Positions 7,620 through 14,992 of a stretch of 25,774 nucleotides of DNA are shown one piece after another (the stretch's first letter is position 1; every line of letters begins with the position of its first letter). The DNA is from JAAYCI01 sp964369525. Its GTDB lineage: Bacteria > Bacillota > Clostridia > Oscillospirales > Ruminococcaceae. Under the pieces are notes generated by a model that saw only the letters and a list, made by a program, of their open reading frames with translations, had not been told where the DNA came from and did not search any database. The translations under genes and the position numbers were made by a program. The stretch is from the NCBI GenBank assembly GCA_964369525.1, contig CAYJEW010000026.1:1-25774 (forward strand). Reading direction: 5' to 3'.

Positions 7620-8009
7620 ATACAGACACCGCCTTTTTGTATTGGTTTTATAGTATAAAAGTTTTTGAGAGCATTATGGCTTGCCGTTTGCACAAAAGCC
7701 GCCATAAGCAGCTGACGAATAATGTAAACTGCAAATTTGCGTGGGCCAGCGCAGGCGTGGCGAGCGCAAGGCATATAAATAAAGATAATAGGTAATATAA
7801 AATTATTTATGTTACAGATATATATTGTACTGGGAATGGGTGGATTATACAAGGGTGTGGCGGGTTTGGATTATATTGGATTGGCTATTGGTGCATAAAA
7901 ATTTTATGCCGCTAAAAGTTCACAAACCTATCATACAAGGCGGCTACAATTAAAATGTGAAAATTATAAAACCGCAAAAAAGCAAGTATTTTTTATGGGA
8001 GTTTTTAAT
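7620..8009. other. AT-rich intergenic region between divergent genes
   Basis: No gene is supported in this region between the phosphodiesterase (-) and the response regulator (+). It contains a perfect palindrome GCATAAAA-A-TTTTATGC at 7893-7909 and a TTATGGC/GCCATAA inverted repeat (7674-7680, 7701-7707). The 7893-7909 palindrome lies about 100 bp before the response regulator and is a possible operator. No convincing promoter was assigned. Confidence 0.4.
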
Positions 8010-8693
8010 ATGGTTAAAATTTTAATTGTGGACGATGAGCCCAGAATTCGCGAGCTGATACGCCAGCATTTGGAGCATTCCGGCTATGAGTGTGGCGAGG
8101 CCTCTGACGGCTCGGCCGCGCTGGTAGCGCTGGAAAAAGGCGGCATAGACCTTGTGATACTGGATATCATGATGCCGTTTGTAGACGGCATGAGCGCACT
8201 GCGTGAGATGCGGGCGCGTAAGATGGATGTGCCTGTAATTATGTTAACAGCGCGTGGCGAAGAGTACGACAGGGTTATGGGCCTGGAGGGCGGCGCCGAC
8301 GACTATGTGGTAAAGCCGTTTTCGCCGCGAGAGCTTGTGGCGAGGGTGAAGGCGGTGCTGGCGCGTACGCTACCCAAAGAAAAAAGCGAGGGTGAGAGCT
8401 TTGTGTTTGGGGGGCTTGTTGTAGACACAGCCTCGCACACCGTGCGGGTGGACGGAGATATTATAGACCTTACGCCGAAGGAGTTTGACCTTTTGGTATT
8501 TTTGGCATCTAACAAAGGTATTGCGCTTAGCCGTGAAAAGATTTTGCAAAAGGTGTGGAACTACGACTACATAGGCGAAGACCGCACTGTGGACACACAC
8601 GTAAAGATGCTACGCAGCCATCTGGGTGTATACCGTGATTACATTGCAACCGTGTGGGGCATAGGATATAAGTTTGACGCGGAGGGCAAATAA
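8010..8693 (+). CDS. OmpR/PhoB-family response regulator
   Basis: A DNA-binding regulator, 227 residues. The receiver domain (about 1-120) has the acidic pocket Asp8-Asp9, the phosphoacceptor Asp52 in LVILDIMMP, Thr80 in VIMLTA and Lys102 in VVKPFSPRE. The winged-helix effector (about 130-227) includes LTPKEFDLLVFLASN and the recognition region EDRTVDTHVKMLRSHLG, ending VWGIGYKF. The ATG at 8010 is chosen over the one at 7995 because GGGAG lies 8 nt upstream and the receiver starts immediately. It is followed three bases later by its sensor kinase. The target genes are not evident; an adjacent envelope gene would be a guess. Confidence 0.95.
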   Translation: MVKILIVDDEPRIRELIRQHLEHSGYECGEASDGSAALVALEKGGIDLVILDIMMPFVDGMSALREMRARKMDVPVIMLTARGEEYDRVMGLEGGADDYVVKPFSPRELVARVKAVLARTLPKEKSEGESFVFGGLVVDTASHTVRVDGDIIDLTPKEFDLLVFLASNKGIALSREKILQKVWNYDYIGEDRTVDTHVKMLRSHLGVYRDYIATVWGIGYKFDAEGK

Positions 8694-8696
8694 GCA

Positions 8697-10259
8697 TTGG
8701 CATCGCAGCAGAAAAAAAATAGCAAAAAGCATAAATGCCTGCAGTGGTTTAGTGGCAATATTCGCCGCAAGCTAACGCTTTTTATAGTGGTGGTTATGCT
8801 GTTTGTAGCAGGGCTTTTTTGGACATCGTCGGTGCGATTTTTAAAGCCTGCTTATGAAAACATTATCCGCCAAGACGCACAGGCGGCGGTTAATGCCGTG
8901 GTTGCAAACATAAACAATATGGAGCGTCAGGGCATACCGATATATTCTGTGGGCCGCGCCGCCGACGGCAGCATTTCGATGGGGCTTTCGGACGAGGTGG
9001 TGGAAAGCCTTAGCACCATGGTGCAAAGCGGCGTAATGGATTTGGAAAACTGGTATTTGGACATTGGAAACCAAAACAAGCAAAATTTATTGTTTGTGGG
9101 CAGTGGCTCTAACTTTGGGCCGATGTATTTTGGCGAGAACGGCGATGTGGTACCGGAGGGCGCAGAGCAAGAGGTGGACCTAAACGGCGAGTATGTGCAG
9201 TGGGTGCGCACAATTGTGATGGAGCAGGGCTACTGCGATATTGTGGAGAATAACACTATTGTGGTGGGTGCAACGGCAATGAACGGCGAGATTTCGGTAA
9301 TAATGGCGTCGAATAGCGAGCGTATTGTGCAAGCGCAGAGTGTTTTGAACAGCATGTTTATTCCTTTGTCGATGGTAATTGTGCTGTTTTCTTGCCTTGC
9401 TGCAGGACTATTTATACACTGGTTTACACGGCCGATAACCCGGCTTTCAGAGGCGGCACGAGAGATGGCAAAAGGTAACTACAACGTACGGGTAGACGCA
9501 AGCGCCGACGACGAAATTGGTGAACTTTCGAGAGACTTTAACCGTATGGCGCAGGAGGTTGGGCGCAGTGCCGAGCTACAGCGGGACATACTGGCTAACG
9601 TAAGCCATGATTTACGCACGCCGCTAACACTGATAAAAGGCTATGCCGAAACGGTGCGAGATTTGACGGGCGATAACCCAGACAAACGCACCGAGCAGCT
9701 AAACGTAATTGTGGACGAGAGCGACCGCCTGAGCGCGCTTGTGGGCAGTGTTTTGGAGCTGTCGAGGATGTCTTCGGGTAGCGAGCGGGCGGAGCCCGTG
9801 CTGTTTGATTTGTATGATTTGGGCGACGAGCTTGCGTATAGGTATGAAGAGATATGCCGCCAGCAGGGGGGAACATTTTTATTCTCGGGGGACGAGGGCT
9901 GTGTGGTATATGCAGACCCCGGCCTGGTAGAGCGAGCACTGCATAATTTACTTGGTAACGCAATAAAGCATGTGGGCGAAGATGGGTTTGTGGGCCTTAA
10001 GGTTTACAGAACAAGCCTTGGCACAATTCGTGCCGAGGTTAGCGACCATGGCCTTGGAATAAGCGCCGAAGACCTGCCGCATATATTCGACAAATACTAC
10101 CGCAGCAGAGCCGACACCGGCAAGCCCGGAACAGGGCTTGGGTTGTCGATAACAAAAGCTATATTTGAAGCACAGAATATTGAGTATGGCGTTATAACCG
10201 AGACCGGCAAGGGCTCTACCTTCTGGTTCGAGATGCCGCCCATACCACAAAACCAATAA
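8697..10259 (+). CDS. Sensor histidine kinase (HAMP-HisKA-HATPase)
   Basis: A membrane sensor of 520 residues that phosphorylates the upstream regulator. It has a basic N-terminus, TM1 (about 25-45), an extracytoplasmic sensor region (46-217) and TM2 (218-241). Next come HAMP (about 240-292), the H-box ILANVSHDLRTPLTL with His304, the N-box NLLGNAIKH (Asn417, Asn421), DHGLGI, FDKYYR and GTGLGLSI. All catalytic boxes are intact. The start is TTG at 8697, three bases after the regulator stop, with GGAGGG 10 nt before it. The sensor region shows no recognisable ligand-binding motif. Confidence 0.95.
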   Translation: MASQQKKNSKKHKCLQWFSGNIRRKLTLFIVVVMLFVAGLFWTSSVRFLKPAYENIIRQDAQAAVNAVVANINNMERQGIPIYSVGRAADGSISMGLSDEVVESLSTMVQSGVMDLENWYLDIGNQNKQNLLFVGSGSNFGPMYFGENGDVVPEGAEQEVDLNGEYVQWVRTIVMEQGYCDIVENNTIVVGATAMNGEISVIMASNSERIVQAQSVLNSMFIPLSMVIVLFSCLAAGLFIHWFTRPITRLSEAAREMAKGNYNVRVDASADDEIGELSRDFNRMAQEVGRSAELQRDILANVSHDLRTPLTLIKGYAETVRDLTGDNPDKRTEQLNVIVDESDRLSALVGSVLELSRMSSGSERAEPVLFDLYDLGDELAYRYEEICRQQGGTFLFSGDEGCVVYADPGLVERALHNLLGNAIKHVGEDGFVGLKVYRTSLGTIRAEVSDHGLGISAEDLPHIFDKYYRSRADTGKPGTGLGLSITKAIFEAQNIEYGVITETGKGSTFWFEMPPIPQNQ

Positions 10260-10263
10260 AAAA

Positions 10264-10300
10264 AGCAGATGGTGGCCGCAGGGGCGCCATCTGCTTTTTT
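10264..10300 (+). terminator. Rho-independent terminator of the two-component operon
   Basis: Stem AGCAGATGG/CCATCTGCT extended by weaker G-C pairs, with six T following and an A tract before. It lies just after the kinase stop codon. Confidence 0.92.
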
Positions 10301-10310
10301 GTGGGAATAA

Positions 10311-10339
10311 TTGCGAAGTGGTGGCGAAAGCGTTATAAT
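10311..10339 (+). promoter_or_regulatory. Candidate SigA promoter for coaX operon
   Basis: TTGCGA (10311-10316), 17-bp spacer and TATAAT (10334-10339), directly after the preceding terminator and about 60 nt before coaX. Confidence 0.65.
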
Positions 10340-10405
10340 AGTAGTGTTAAGACGGCGTGTGCGCAGAGCGCATGAACGACCGATATAATTGGCGGAGGCA
10401 TGGAT

Positions 10406-11188
10406 ATGATTTTGGCAATAGATATTGGAAATACCAACATTGTGCTTGGGGGTTACTTTCAGGGGAAGATGCAGTTTTTGGCACGGGTAGTGACCGATAA
10501 AAGCATGGAAGCCGACCAATATGCGGTGCAGTTTCATGGAATGCTAAAGCTTTATAATGTGACTAAAGAGAATATTCGTAATGTGGTGGTGGCAAGTGTG
10601 GTACCGGCGCTAACGCCTGTGGTTATGCGTGCGCTGAAGCATTTTTTTGACGGCGAGCCGCATCTGCTTACGCTGGCAGATGCCGACGAGGTTGAGGTGG
10701 TAATAGACAACCCCGCAGAGCTTGGGACAGATATTTTGGCAAGCGCTATTGCTGTTAGGCACGGCTGGCCGCTGCCGGCTATTATTATAGACATGGGAAC
10801 TGCCACAAAAATTACGGCACTGGACGCTAACGGCCGTCTTTTGGGGGTGGCTATATCGCCGGGGCTGTTTGTTTCGCTTAACGCATTGGTGCAGCGGGCA
10901 AGCGCACTACGGGACATACCGCTGGAGGCGCCGCCTACGGCTATTGGGCGCAATACACCACACAGCATGAAGAGCGGTGTTGTGCTGGGAACGGCAGCTA
11001 TGCTGGACGGAATGATTGACCGATTTGAGGAAGAGATGGGTAAGGCTGCCACCATAATTGCCACGGGCGGCGGCGCACCTGTGGTGGTGCCGCACTGTTT
11101 GCATAAGGTGGAAATTAAAGAAACATTGTTACTGGACGGCCTACGCCAGGTGGTAACACGCATATACAAAGAGCAAAAGAAGGGGTAA
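10406..11188 (+). CDS. coaX: Type III pantothenate kinase
   Basis: Phosphorylates pantothenate with ATP, the first step of coenzyme A synthesis, in the cytoplasm. At 260 residues it has family length. It starts with the phosphate-binding strand MILAIDIGNTN. ELGTD in the middle and IIDMGTATKITAL complete the ASKHA-fold active site, followed by ISPG and ATGGGAP. The ATG at 10406 is chosen over 10400 because GGAGG ends 7 nt before it, while the earlier ATG has only 1 nt spacing. It is followed four bases later by an unrecognised membrane protein, so the two are probably cotranscribed. Confidence 0.96.
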   Translation: MILAIDIGNTNIVLGGYFQGKMQFLARVVTDKSMEADQYAVQFHGMLKLYNVTKENIRNVVVASVVPALTPVVMRALKHFFDGEPHLLTLADADEVEVVIDNPAELGTDILASAIAVRHGWPLPAIIIDMGTATKITALDANGRLLGVAISPGLFVSLNALVQRASALRDIPLEAPPTAIGRNTPHSMKSGVVLGTAAMLDGMIDRFEEEMGKAATIIATGGGAPVVVPHCLHKVEIKETLLLDGLRQVVTRIYKEQKKG

Positions 11189-11192
11189 AGGC

Positions 11193-12554
11193 ATGAAACG
11201 CAAAAGTGGAATGAAGGCTGTGCAAATAGGCTTGATGGCACTTGTGATGACAGTGCTTTTATCCATGCCTGCGCTGGCGGCCAGCCAAGAGGTGGAAGAG
11301 GTAATAGCTCAGCTGGAGCGCATGCAGCAGGTGGATATCAACCCTGCATGGCCGCCCGATATAGAGGCAAACGAGGCGCTGGTGCAACAGATGCTGGACG
11401 ATTATTTGCAGTGCACAGACCAGCAGAGGGCAGAGTTTACCCAAGAGCAGCAGGACGATTTGCGTGCGTATTTTACCGTGCTTTATGATATACAGGGAAG
11501 AAATGTAGGCGAGGTAGACCTGCTGTTTACGCAAGAGCCGCAAACGCCTGGGGCAGCACAGCCTGAGAGCAGCGCGGCGCAAGAGGACGAGCCGAGCGAT
11601 AGCTCTTTGGCGGAGGCTGCTGTAAGTAGCCAGCAGGGCGCAGAAAGCGCAGAGGCGGCGACCTCCGGCGAGAGCGAGGCCGCAAGCCAAGGTGCAAGCA
11701 GCATGGCAGACAGCCAGAGCGACAGTACAGCTGCAAGCAGTATGGCCGAAAGCCAAAGCGCCGCAAGCCAAACTGCTGCAAGCAGTGAGGCTACGGCAGT
11801 GCCCCTGCCAACAGACGAGCAAAATGGCAGCGGCAGGGCGCTTGGCACGCTGGGGCTTATTGTGCTGGTGGGTATAGCGGCGGTGCTGTTTATACGGTTT
11901 ATTATAGCGCTACGCCAGGCGGGCAAGGCGCCGCAGAGCGTAGAGGAGGCGCGCGCGCAGGAGCTATTTGGAGAGAACTATAGGTCGGCCAATGTGCTGG
12001 GCGAGCTTGCGCAAAAGCCACAGCAAGAGCAAAAAGAAAGTGAAAAAGGCGTAGCGAGCGCACAGACGCAAGCCGATGCAAAAAAAGCAGAGTTGCAAGA
12101 CGATGAGCAAGAGGCGGCACAGCAGAGCGAAGAGCCAAAGCGGTTTAGGCCGGTGTGGCTGGGCACAAAAAAAGAAAAGGAAAAACCCCAGCCGCCTGTG
12201 CAAGAGCTTAGCGAAGAGATAGAAGAAGAGCCTATGCAAGAGCCACAAAATGCAGACGGTGACATGAATGCCGAGGCATACCTGCAACAGCCGGAGCCGT
12301 TTGCGCCTGCGGCAGGCTCGTTTGCAAGGCCAGCGCCCCTAGGCGAAGAGATAAGCCCACCGCAGGGCACAGCGGCCAATACAGCCGCCGCCCCTGCCGC
12401 GACAGAAGCGGCCAGGGCAACCATAGGGCCAAACCCAGACAACCCAAACTCGATAGCTATGCGCTCTTTTAGCCAGTCTCCGCGCAATGGCCGCCCCGGC
12501 AAGATGAGCTTCCGCCAGGGCGACCCAGACGATTTGGACGGGGTAGACGAATAA
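11193..12554 (+). CDS. Single-pass membrane protein of unknown function with low-complexity linkers
   Basis: 453 residues, not recognised as any family. In order: a signal peptide ending at a plausible ALA-A site (residues 1-29), a helical charged extracytoplasmic domain (about 31-115), a Ser/Ala/Glu/Gln-rich linker (117-205), one transmembrane helix (about 215-240), and a long cytoplasmic tail rich in Glu, Gln, Pro and Ala (241-453) ending DDLDGVDE. This topology suggests a structural or scaffolding envelope protein, but nothing indicates catalysis. Only four bases separate it from coaX, so it is likely the second gene of that operon, although a functional link to CoA synthesis is not implied. 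The large opposite-strand open frames here are composition artefacts. Confidence 0.85.
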   Translation: MKRKSGMKAVQIGLMALVMTVLLSMPALAASQEVEEVIAQLERMQQVDINPAWPPDIEANEALVQQMLDDYLQCTDQQRAEFTQEQQDDLRAYFTVLYDIQGRNVGEVDLLFTQEPQTPGAAQPESSAAQEDEPSDSSLAEAAVSSQQGAESAEAATSGESEAASQGASSMADSQSDSTAASSMAESQSAASQTAASSEATAVPLPTDEQNGSGRALGTLGLIVLVGIAAVLFIRFIIALRQAGKAPQSVEEARAQELFGENYRSANVLGELAQKPQQEQKESEKGVASAQTQADAKKAELQDDEQEAAQQSEEPKRFRPVWLGTKKEKEKPQPPVQELSEEIEEEPMQEPQNADGDMNAEAYLQQPEPFAPAAGSFARPAPLGEEISPPQGTAANTAAAPAATEAARATIGPNPDNPNSIAMRSFSQSPRNGRPGKMSFRQGDPDDLDGVDE

Positions 12555-12566
12555 AATCGCACACAG

Positions 12567-12601
12567 CAACGGCAGGCGAAAGACGGCCTGTCGTTGTTTT
12601 T
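12567..12601 (+). terminator. Rho-independent terminator after the coaX operon
   Basis: Eleven-pair stem CAACGGCAGGC/GCCTGTCGTTG (one G-T pair), 8-nt loop, then five T. Confidence 0.92.
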
Positions 12602-12611
12602 GCAAAACAAT

Positions 12612-12660
12612 GCAATATATAATTGACATAAAGCAATATATACAGTATAATTTGCAATAT
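12612..12660 (+). promoter_or_regulatory. Consensus promoter overlapped by three 21-bp-phased repeats
   Basis: TTGACA (12623-12628), a 17-bp spacer and TATAAT (12646-12651) form an exact SigA consensus. GCAATAT occurs at 12612, 12633 and 12654, so the copies are spaced exactly 21 bp and fall just upstream of -35, inside the spacer and just after -10. The first two copies extend to GCAATATAT. The arms GCAA-N2-TATAC and GTATA-N2-TTGC also form an imperfect palindrome over the -10. This looks like a multi-site operator on one DNA face. It lies about 250 bp before the XRE gene, leaving a long leader; the rest of 12661-12900 holds no supported gene. Confidence 0.7.
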
Positions 12661-12900
12661 GGAAAAGGCTGAAATTTGAGCGGAGCAAGCTGTGGGCAGG
12701 GGCTGTGATACGGTAGGGTATAGATTTTGGTCGGTTATTGTTTAGCACAAAGTACTAAGCCTGCGGTAGTGGTTTTGCACCGTGGTGGCTTACTGCACTG
12801 AGTTAAAATGTTTAGCGTATAAAAAAATATAATTTTTAGTAAAAGAGTGCCTGCACGGGGTGGAGAGCACAGCAAAGAAAATATTTAAAGGAGGGCATGT

Positions 12901-13101
12901 GTGAAGAATAAAAAGCTGAAGATAGCCCGCATAGAAAGTGATATGAACCAGCAAGACCTGGCAGACGCAGTGGGGGTGACAAGGCAGACAATAGGCCTTA
13001 TAGAGGCCGGAGGATATAACCCCACGCTTAACCTGTGTATTGCAATATGTAAGGCGCTGGACAAAACATTAAACGATTTATTTTGGGAGGATGAGCAATG
13101 A
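12901..13101 (+). CDS. XRE-family helix-turn-helix transcriptional regulator
   Basis: A 66-residue stand-alone HTH_3/Cro-type DNA-binding domain. The sequence KIARIESDMNQQDLADAVGVTRQTIGLIEAGGYNPTL has the classical helix 2-turn-helix 3 and the conserved GVTRQTI recognition segment. The start is GTG at 12901 with AAAGGAGGG 5-6 nt upstream; the ATG at 12897 stops after four codons. Its TGA overlaps the ATG of the next gene by four bases, so the regulator and the membrane protein are translationally coupled. It is the obvious candidate to bind the phased repeats at 12612-12660, by inference. Confidence 0.93.
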   Translation: MKNKKLKIARIESDMNQQDLADAVGVTRQTIGLIEAGGYNPTLNLCIAICKALDKTLNDLFWEDEQ

Positions 13102-13583
13102 AGAAAAATAAGGTTACAGACGAGCGTGTGGTGGCGGTAAAGCGCAAGATACAAAGCGATGCATTTGGGGTTATATGGTTGCTGCTTTTAGTTTCGGTAC
13201 TTATTCAGCAGCAGGTGTATGGCGCGCCGCTTTCGCAGTATATGGTGGAGATAGTGCTATTTACCGCGATGTCGTTTTATATTATTATTGCAAATATTTT
13301 AAAGGGGAACGATTTGTATCCATCTAAAATACAGGGGCACAAGCTTATAGTTATTCAAAGTTTGGTTATAGGTATAAGCATTGCGGTAATAAATGCGGTG
13401 CAAAACTATATACAGTATAGAGATATTGTGCAGGATAATGCGATTATGCATGTGGCAGGGACGGTGCTGGTAGGGTTTATTAGCGCCGGGGGATGCTCTT
13501 TTATCTTGCTGGAGGCACTATTTTGGGTAAACAGCAAAAAGCAGCAGGCCATGGCTAAAGAGCTGGAAGGTGACGACGAGTAA
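13098..13583 (+). CDS. Small multi-pass membrane protein, DUF6773-like
   Basis: 161 residues with four hydrophobic segments (about 24-42, 50-70, 82-100 and 118-145) between a basic N-terminus (MKKNKVTDERVVAVKRKI) and an acidic C-terminus. The pattern DERxxxxKRKIxSDAF-LLLLVSVLIQQ and the coupling to a tiny XRE regulator match small membrane proteins I recall as DUF6773, though I cannot confirm this without a search. No function is known. The pair resembles regulator-plus-membrane-protein cassettes common in Clostridia. Start ATG overlaps the upstream stop. Confidence 0.82.
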   Translation: MKKNKVTDERVVAVKRKIQSDAFGVIWLLLLVSVLIQQQVYGAPLSQYMVEIVLFTAMSFYIIIANILKGNDLYPSKIQGHKLIVIQSLVIGISIAVINAVQNYIQYRDIVQDNAIMHVAGTVLVGFISAGGCSFILLEALFWVNSKKQQAMAKELEGDDE

Positions 13584-13636
13584 ATGCAAAAAAATATAAA
13601 ATAAATGCTAAATAAATACGCTGAAAATATGCAAAA

Positions 13637-13675
13637 AAAACAGTCGGGGTGAAAACAATTCACACCGACTGTTTT
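13637..13675. terminator. Bidirectional rho-independent terminator
   Basis: A 16-bp stem with one mismatch (ACAGTCGGGGTGA against TCACACCGACTGT) between A and T tracts. It lies between the convergent membrane protein (+) and GtrA-like (-) genes. Confidence 0.9.
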
Positions 13676-13686
13676 AGTTAAACAGA

Positions 13687-14154
13687 TTATTCGCTTTTTT
13701 CGGGCGGGGTTTGCGCCGAGGGGGACTTAAACGCCCAAAGCCGCTGGCCTATATAGTTAAGCATGGTAAACACCACCTGAATACCCAGCAGGCGTATTAA
13801 CGTGTAGGGAATATTACCCATAGATGGAAACCAGCTGGCGTGCGCCCAGGGCATAAACAGGTTGTTTAGCGTGTAGGAAAGCAGAAAACACACCGTTATT
13901 ATAACCGAAAAGCGCAGTATGCTTTGGCCCAGCGGCGCCGAGCTTTTAAAGCTAAAGCGGCGGTTAAAGTAAAAGCTGGGCACGCTACACAAAGCATATG
14001 CGGTTGCCGTAGCGGCAAAAAGCCCCCAGCCTGCATATATGTTTAGCGTAAAGCTAAGTATGTATGAAATTATGGTGTTTAGCCCGCCAATAATTAAAAA
14101 TATGCCAAGGCTACGATCCCAAAAAAAACTAAAAAGCTTGCGAAATAAATTCAA
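13687..14154 (-). CDS. GtrA-like membrane protein
   Basis: 155 residues with four transmembrane helices and the GtrA signature: FLIIGGLNTIISYILSF near residue 19, a positively charged NRRFSFKS after helix 2, and QRLWAFKS after helix 4. Family members help move lipid-linked sugars across the membrane or support cell-surface glycosylation. No glycosyltransferase partner is adjacent, although the DUF2142 gene lies nearby on the other strand. The start is TTG at 14154. GGTGGAG from the end of the cyclophilin gene gives 9-nt spacing, and the two genes are only six bases apart, so they form one transcript. Confidence 0.9.
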   Translation of the reverse strand: MNLFRKLFSFFWDRSLGIFLIIGGLNTIISYILSFTLNIYAGWGLFAATATAYALCSVPSFYFNRRFSFKSSAPLGQSILRFSVIITVCFLLSYTLNNLFMPWAHASWFPSMGNIPYTLIRLLGIQVVFTMLNYIGQRLWAFKSPSAQTPPEKSE

Positions 14155-14160
14155 TTAATC

Positions 14161-14784
14161 TCACTCCACCACGCGAATGGTTTTTATTACTTCGGGTGCA
14201 ACGGGGCTGTCGCCTTGTACCTGAGAGGTGGCAATACGGTCTACCACGTCCATGCCTTCGGTAACGCGGCCAAACGCAGCATAGTCGCCGTCGAGGCCGG
14301 TGTAGTCGGCATGCATAATGAAGAACTGGCTACCGGCCGAGTCGTAGCTGTCACCGCGGCGAGCCATGCTGATAACACCACGGGTGTGGCTAATGGGGTT
14401 GTCCCATCCGTTTGCGGCAAACTCGCCTGTGATATTGTGGCCGGGGCCGCCTGTGCCGTCGCCGTTGGGGTCGCCACCTTGAATCATAAAGCCTTCGATA
14501 ACACGGTGGAAAACAAGCCCGTCGTAAAACTCGTCTTCTATAAGCGAAACAAAGTTTTCTACAGAAATAGGTGCTGCCTCACGGTCTAATTCCAGCGTAA
14601 TGGTACCGCCTTGTTCCATCTCGATTACTACCATAACATATCGCTCCTCTTCAGATAAATTTGTGCTGCTTGCCGCGGCTGTATTATCGCTACTTGCAGC
14701 AGACGCCGCAGAAGACGAACAGCCATAGGTGGCAAACAAAAAAAATAAGCCGAACAACAAACAAGCAATGGTGCGCTTTTTCAA
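14161..14784 (-). CDS. Cyclophilin-type peptidyl-prolyl isomerase lipoprotein
   Basis: A 207-residue extracytoplasmic foldase. It has a signal peptide with lipobox ATYGC (lipidation at Cys22), a Ser/Ala linker (23-42) and a full cyclophilin domain (about 48-207). That domain contains VFHRVI with Arg94, GFMIQGGDP with Gln102, GSQFFI and AAFGRVTEG. The protein should be tethered to the outer face of the membrane. Start TTG at 14784, with GGAGG about 8 nt upstream. It precedes the GtrA-like gene in one operon. A second, unrelated prolyl isomerase (parvulin) is at 23275-24438. Confidence 0.95.
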   Translation of the reverse strand: MKKRTIACLLFGLFFLFATYGCSSSAASAASSDNTAAASSTNLSEEERYVMVVIEMEQGGTITLELDREAAPISVENFVSLIEDEFYDGLVFHRVIEGFMIQGGDPNGDGTGGPGHNITGEFAANGWDNPISHTRGVISMARRGDSYDSAGSQFFIMHADYTGLDGDYAAFGRVTEGMDVVDRIATSQVQGDSPVAPEVIKTIRVVE

Positions 14785-14840
14785 AATAGTTCCTCCAGTA
14801 CAAGTTCAAATAAAAAACGAGTATGTGCATTGGTGCATGT

Positions 14841-14849
14841 ATTATACCA
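14841..14849 (-). promoter_or_regulatory. Candidate extended -10 promoter for the cyclophilin operon
   Basis: Minus strand reads TGGTATAAT, an extended -10 element, about 60 nt before the start codon. The -35 region is only a T tract, so support rests on the -10. Confidence 0.45.
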
Positions 14850-14910
14850 CACTCAAGGCTAAAAAAACAGCCTATACAAAAGTGCAAATGCAGCTGCGCT
14901 ATGAATATAT

Positions 14911-14939
14911 TTGCACAAAATTTTTAATAACGATATAAT
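14911..14939 (+). promoter_or_regulatory. SigA promoter for the DUF2142 gene
   Basis: TTGCAC (14911-14916), 17-bp spacer, TATAAT (14934-14939), about 53 nt before the ATG at 14993. Confidence 0.68.
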
Positions 14940-14992
14940 TATAAAAAAATAATGATAAAAATACCCAATAAATAAAAAAAGACAGGGCGGCC

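Noticed and set aside
11978..12748. Long minus-strand open frame (256 codons) opposite the membrane protein tail
   Set aside because: It lies antisense to a gene with signal peptide, membrane helix and ribosome binding site. Its composition is simply the mirror of a Ser/Ala/Glu-rich sequence, and it runs through the terminator at 12567-12601.
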